DNA of 64,000 bases, taken from NCBI RefSeq assembly GCF_013304825.1, contig NZ_JAAWUO010000001.1:124001-188000 (forward strand). Reading direction: 5' to 3'. Shown piece after piece: positions 61,169 to 64,000 of the stretch (its first letter is position 1; each line of letters starts with the position of its first letter). The stretch is from Blautia schinkii (GTDB lineage: Bacteria; Bacillota; Clostridia; Lachnospirales; Lachnospiraceae). The notes beneath the pieces are model-generated. The model did not search any database and was not told where the DNA came from. It saw only the letters and a program-made list of their open reading frames with translations. The position numbers and the translations under genes are program-made.

Positions 61169-62293
61169 ATGGAAAAATCAACAGTTTATTTTACAGATTT
61201 TCGTTGTCCTGTGGGAACCAGCCAGCTTGATAAGCTGAAAAAACTCTGTGTTGCTGCCGGAATCAGAGACATTGACATGGACGGAAAATTTGTAGCCATT
61301 AAGATGCATTTCGGTGAGCTGGGAAACCTGGCATTTCTTCGCCCGAACTATGCAAAAGCTGTGGCAGATCTCTGCAAAGAACAGGGCGGGCTGCCATTTC
61401 TGACAGACTGCAACACTCTTTACCCAGGAAGCAGAAAGAATGCTCTGGAGCATCTGGACTGTGCAAACCTCAATGGTTTTAATACCATTACTACAGGCTG
61501 CCAGATCATTATTGGAGATGGACTTCGAGGAACAGATGAGATAGAGGTTCCGGTAGTAAACGGAGAATACTGCAAAACTGCGCTGATCGGACATGCGATC
61601 ATGGATGCGGATATTTTTATCAGTCTCAGTCACTTTAAAGGGCATGAGTCAACAGGATTCGGCGGTGCTCTGAAAAATATCGGTATGGGCTGCGGAAGCC
61701 GTGCAGGAAAGATGCAGCAGCATGCCAGCGGTAAACCTGCCATCAACGAAGAAGTCTGTCGTGGATGCAAACGCTGCGCGAAAGAATGTGGAAGTGATGC
61801 CATTACTTATGTAAACAAAAAAGCAGTTATTGATTATGATAAATGCAAGGGCTGTGGCCGCTGTATCGGAGCCTGCAGTTTTGATGCTGTTTACAATCCG
61901 AATAGCAGTGCTAATGAAATGCTTGACCGCAAGATGGCTGAGTATGCACAGGCTGTCTGTCATGGCCGTCCACATTTTCATATTGCACTGGTACAGGATA
62001 TCAGCCCGAACTGCGACTGCCACGGTGAGAACGATGCGCCGATCCTTCCGGATATCGGAATGTTCGCAAGCTTTGACCCGGTAGCTCTGGATCAGGCATG
62101 TGCAGATGCCTGTCTCAAGGCAACGCCGATCGAAAACAGCCAGCTTGGAGAGCATCTGGCAGAGCCAGGATGGCACTGTCATCACGATCATTTCAAAGAT
62201 TCCAACCCTAATGTAGAATGGAAAGCAACTCTGGACCAGGCAGAAAAGATCGGCCTGGGAACAAGAGAGTATGAGCTGAAGAAGATTAAATAA
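61169..62293 (+). CDS. DUF362 protein with two 4Fe-4S ferredoxin motifs
   Basis: A 374-residue protein: a DUF362 domain (KFVAIKMHFGELGNLAFLRP, FLTDCNTLYPGSRKNALEHL, FISLSHFKGHESTGFGGALK) interrupted by two 4Fe-4S clusters, CRGCKRCAKECGSDA (about residue 196) and CKGCGRCIGACSFDA (about 226). Two later histidine/cysteine clusters (CDCHGEND, HCHHDHF) follow. The family is thought to carry out electron transfer in anaerobes; no substrate is known. Cytoplasmic. Confidence 0.88.
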   Translation: MEKSTVYFTDFRCPVGTSQLDKLKKLCVAAGIRDIDMDGKFVAIKMHFGELGNLAFLRPNYAKAVADLCKEQGGLPFLTDCNTLYPGSRKNALEHLDCANLNGFNTITTGCQIIIGDGLRGTDEIEVPVVNGEYCKTALIGHAIMDADIFISLSHFKGHESTGFGGALKNIGMGCGSRAGKMQQHASGKPAINEEVCRGCKRCAKECGSDAITYVNKKAVIDYDKCKGCGRCIGACSFDAVYNPNSSANEMLDRKMAEYAQAVCHGRPHFHIALVQDISPNCDCHGENDAPILPDIGMFASFDPVALDQACADACLKATPIENSQLGEHLAEPGWHCHHDHFKDSNPNVEWKATLDQAEKIGLGTREYELKKIK

Positions 62294-62310
62294 AAAATAT
62301 ATCAAATGAT

Positions 62311-62360
62311 AAAAAGCAGGAGCAGACATGGATGACATGTGATAGCACCTGCTTTTTATA
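62311..62360 (+). terminator. Terminator after the DUF362 gene
   Basis: AAAAAGCAGG (62311-62320) pairs with CCTGCTTTTT (62348-62357). A good terminator 18 bases after the stop. Confidence 0.8.
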
Positions 62361-62405
62361 TGCCCAAAATGTTCTTCCACTCCTGCAAAACAGCAGGTGT
62401 TGCCT

Positions 62406-62528
62406 ATGGCAAAAAGATGGAAGGAATCCGTATATGAATTTGCAAAAGCAGAGGTACTTGAGGCAGGAAGAGAAGAAGGCAGAAAAGAAGACAGGAAAAT
62501 GTACCGTGGAACAAAGGTGATAACGTAA
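62406..62528 (+). pseudogene. Possible remnant of an Rpn/PD-(D/E)XK nuclease-type protein tail
   Basis: A 40-codon frame MAKRWKESVYEFAKAEVLEA followed by GREEGRKEDRKMYRGTKVIT has no ribosome binding site. The repeated GREEGRK motif is like the C-terminal tail of Rpn-family (PD-(D/E)XK) transposase-like proteins. With nothing else around it, this is weak evidence for a decayed gene. The rest of 62361-62760 holds no gene. Confidence 0.3.
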
Positions 62529-62760
62529 GAGAGAATATGCCATTTCCAGCCCTTTGGTTCATGAGATGATCAGTGAAAATTTTATTGAAAATATTTTTCC
62601 TTAATGGTATCATGAGACACGAAAAACACAGAAAATAAAAATACCAGGCTGTTAATAGTAAGTACATACGTTACAACAGATTACAGCCAGTCGGACAGCG
62701 AAAGAGCAGCAGGTGGCTAACTGCAGAAATTCGCTGTGATATACAGGAGGAGAAAAAATA

Positions 62761-63561
62761 ATGAAATTAACCATGCTTGGAACAGGCAACGCACTGGTAA
62801 CGGAGTGCTATAATACATGCTTCGTGCTCAGCGATGAGTACGGCCATTTTCTGGTTGACGGCGGCGGTGGAAACACTGTGCTTTCCCAGCTTAAGAAAGC
62901 AGGCGTAGATCTGATGGATGTTCATGAGATCTTTGTTACACATAAGCATGTTGACCATATCATGGGAATTGTTTGGGTGATCCGAATTATCTGCCAGAAC
63001 ATGAAGAAGGGTGCTTATCAGGGCGAGGCCAATATCTACGCACATGACGAAGTAATCGGACTTCTGAAAGACATGGCATTTAAGCTTCTCAACAAGAAAG
63101 AGACACAGTACATCGGTGATAGACTTCATCTGATCGAGATAAAAGACGGCGAAGAGAAAACGATTCTCAATAAGAAAATAACATTTTTCGATATCGGTTC
63201 TACCAAGGCGAAACAGTTCGGTTTCCAGATGATCTACGGAGATAACAAGGTGCTGACATGCTGCGGAGATGAGCCATACAACGAATGCGAGGAGAAATAT
63301 GCGAAAGGCAGCGACTGGATGTTTCACGAAGCATTTTGCCTGTATGGACAGCGTGACATCTTCAATCCTTATGAGAAACATCATTCCACAGTTAAGGATG
63401 CCAGCGAGCTTGCCCAGCAGCTTGGCGTAAAGAATCTTGTACTGTATCACACAGAGGATAAGAACATTAAGAATCGTAAAGAACTTTACGGAGCAGAAGG
63501 CAGAGAGTATTATCACGGAAATCTGTTTGTTCCGGATGATCTTGATGTGATCGAAATGTAA
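62761..63561 (+). CDS. Metallo-beta-lactamase-fold hydrolase, RNase Z-like
   Basis: A 266-residue MBL-fold protein: MKLTMLGTGNALVTECYNTC, FLVDGGGGNTVLSQLKKAG and the metal motif in FVTHKHVDHIMGI (HxHxDH, residues about 60-65); later metal ligands are in LTCCGDEP and MFHEAFC, and LVLYHTEDKN. The TGNALVTECYNT start resembles RNase Z/ElaC-like proteins, but an exosite is not evident, so RNA processing is only one possibility. AGGAGGAG precedes the ATG. larE follows after 50 bases. Confidence 0.85.
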   Translation: MKLTMLGTGNALVTECYNTCFVLSDEYGHFLVDGGGGNTVLSQLKKAGVDLMDVHEIFVTHKHVDHIMGIVWVIRIICQNMKKGAYQGEANIYAHDEVIGLLKDMAFKLLNKKETQYIGDRLHLIEIKDGEEKTILNKKITFFDIGSTKAKQFGFQMIYGDNKVLTCCGDEPYNECEEKYAKGSDWMFHEAFCLYGQRDIFNPYEKHHSTVKDASELAQQLGVKNLVLYHTEDKNIKNRKELYGAEGREYYHGNLFVPDDLDVIEM

Positions 63562-63611
63562 TTTTTTATGAAGTAAAAAGAAAAGACCGGAAGTGCGAGG
63601 TAACATAACAC

Positions 63612-64000
63612 ATGCCAGAAACAGACAACATCATACTTGAAAAAAAATACAGAAAACTCCAGGATATCATTCATTCTCTTGGAAGCGTAGCTGTAGCATT
63701 TTCCGGCGGTGTAGATTCCACATTTCTGCTGAAAGCTGCACAGGAAACACTTGGTGACAAGGCTATGGCCATCACTGCATGCCCCTGCTCTTTCACAGAC
63801 AGAGAGCTGAAAGAAACGGAGGAATTTTGCCAGGAGAACCACATCTGCCAGGAAGTCTGCAGGATCAATGAATTTGAGATCCCGGGATTTCGGCAGAATC
63901 CACCGGACCGCTGCTACATCTGCAAAAAAGCCATTTTCACAAAACTCTGGGAAGCAGCGAAAGCGCATAATATGAATATGATCGCAGAAGGCTCCAACAT
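63612..64000 (+). CDS. larE: ATP-dependent sacrificial sulfur transferase LarE (partial)
   Basis: The first 129 codons of a PP-loop ATPase run off the window. VAVAFSGGVDSTFLLKAAQE is the SGGVDS pyrophosphatase loop and NPPDRCYICKKAIF (with ELKETEEFC before it) is typical of LarE. The protein adenylates P2CMN and donates its own cysteine sulfur to build the nickel-pincer nucleotide cofactor of lactate racemase and related enzymes. No clear ribosome binding site is visible (AAGTGCGAGG lies 13 bases upstream). larB and larC are not in this window. Confidence 0.85.
   Translation, partial: MPETDNIILEKKYRKLQDIIHSLGSVAVAFSGGVDSTFLLKAAQETLGDKAMAITACPCSFTDRELKETEEFCQENHICQEVCRINEFEIPGFRQNPPDRCYICKKAIFTKLWEAAKAHNMNMIAEGSN

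Overview
The window reads as the chromosome of a Gram-positive gut anaerobe of the Lachnospiraceae (Blautia/Dorea type). This rests on the low-to-middle GC core, strong AGGAGG ribosome binding sites, a Firmicutes-type dcw cluster (mraY-murD-ftsW-murA-divIB-ftsZ), an AUU-started infC, a T-box in front of ilvBN, and many families typical of Clostridia (DUF1836, DUF4364, DUF1540, DUF624, YerC). The genus is inferred; there is no rRNA in the window to confirm it.

Layout. 1-7.9 kb: peptidoglycan synthesis and cell division, from the tail of a penicillin-binding protein to ftsZ. DivIB carries an unusual extracellular tail of 38-residue repeats. 8-10.1 kb: a DUF1540 protein, then the infC-rpmI-rplT translation operon behind an attenuator leader. 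10.2-15.7 kb: a branched-chain amino acid ABC transporter (livKHMGF) followed by a cytidylate-kinase-like gene. 15.7-24 kb: housekeeping genes (polysaccharide deacetylase, RarA, DUF4364, radical SAM, DUF624, YerC, DUF1836, PcrA). 24-27.8 kb: a cobalamin-riboswitch-controlled btuFCD-type importer with a CGGC-domain protein. 27.9-30.2 kb: a small acidic membrane protein behind a structured leader, and RlmD.

30.2-38.3 kb is an accessory block. It starts immediately after rlmD, a gene whose 3' end is a known integration site in other Firmicutes, and ends at a degenerate IS256-type remnant. Its first part is strongly AT-rich and encodes a thymidylate-kinase-like protein, a dCTP-deaminase-like protein with a membrane anchor and altered active-site residues, and a flavin-reductase-like protein. 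Its second part is a ROK-regulated carbohydrate or polyol operon (zinc dehydrogenase, VOC protein, GPH symporter, PfkB kinase). The nucleotide trio is the best candidate for an undescribed system.

38.3-48.5 kb: ilvBN with a T-box, a CNNM/CorC-type transporter, an ABC-FtsX exporter, and a dgkA / phasin-like / UbiB-kinase cluster. 48.5-60.7 kb: an alpha-galactoside locus with two AraC regulators, DUF624, a sugar-binding protein and two permeases (no ATPase gene nearby), GH36 and GH4 alpha-galactosidases and an FGGY kinase. 60.7-64 kb: a pyrophosphatase-like protein lacking the usual aspartate signature, a DUF362 ferredoxin protein, a metallo-beta-lactamase-fold protein and the 5' part of larE, which runs off the window.

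All three ABC solute-binding proteins seen here (LivK, BtuF and the sugar-binding protein) have signal peptides but no lipobox cysteine, which is unexpected for a Gram-positive cell. No rRNA, tRNA, CRISPR array or intact transposase was seen.
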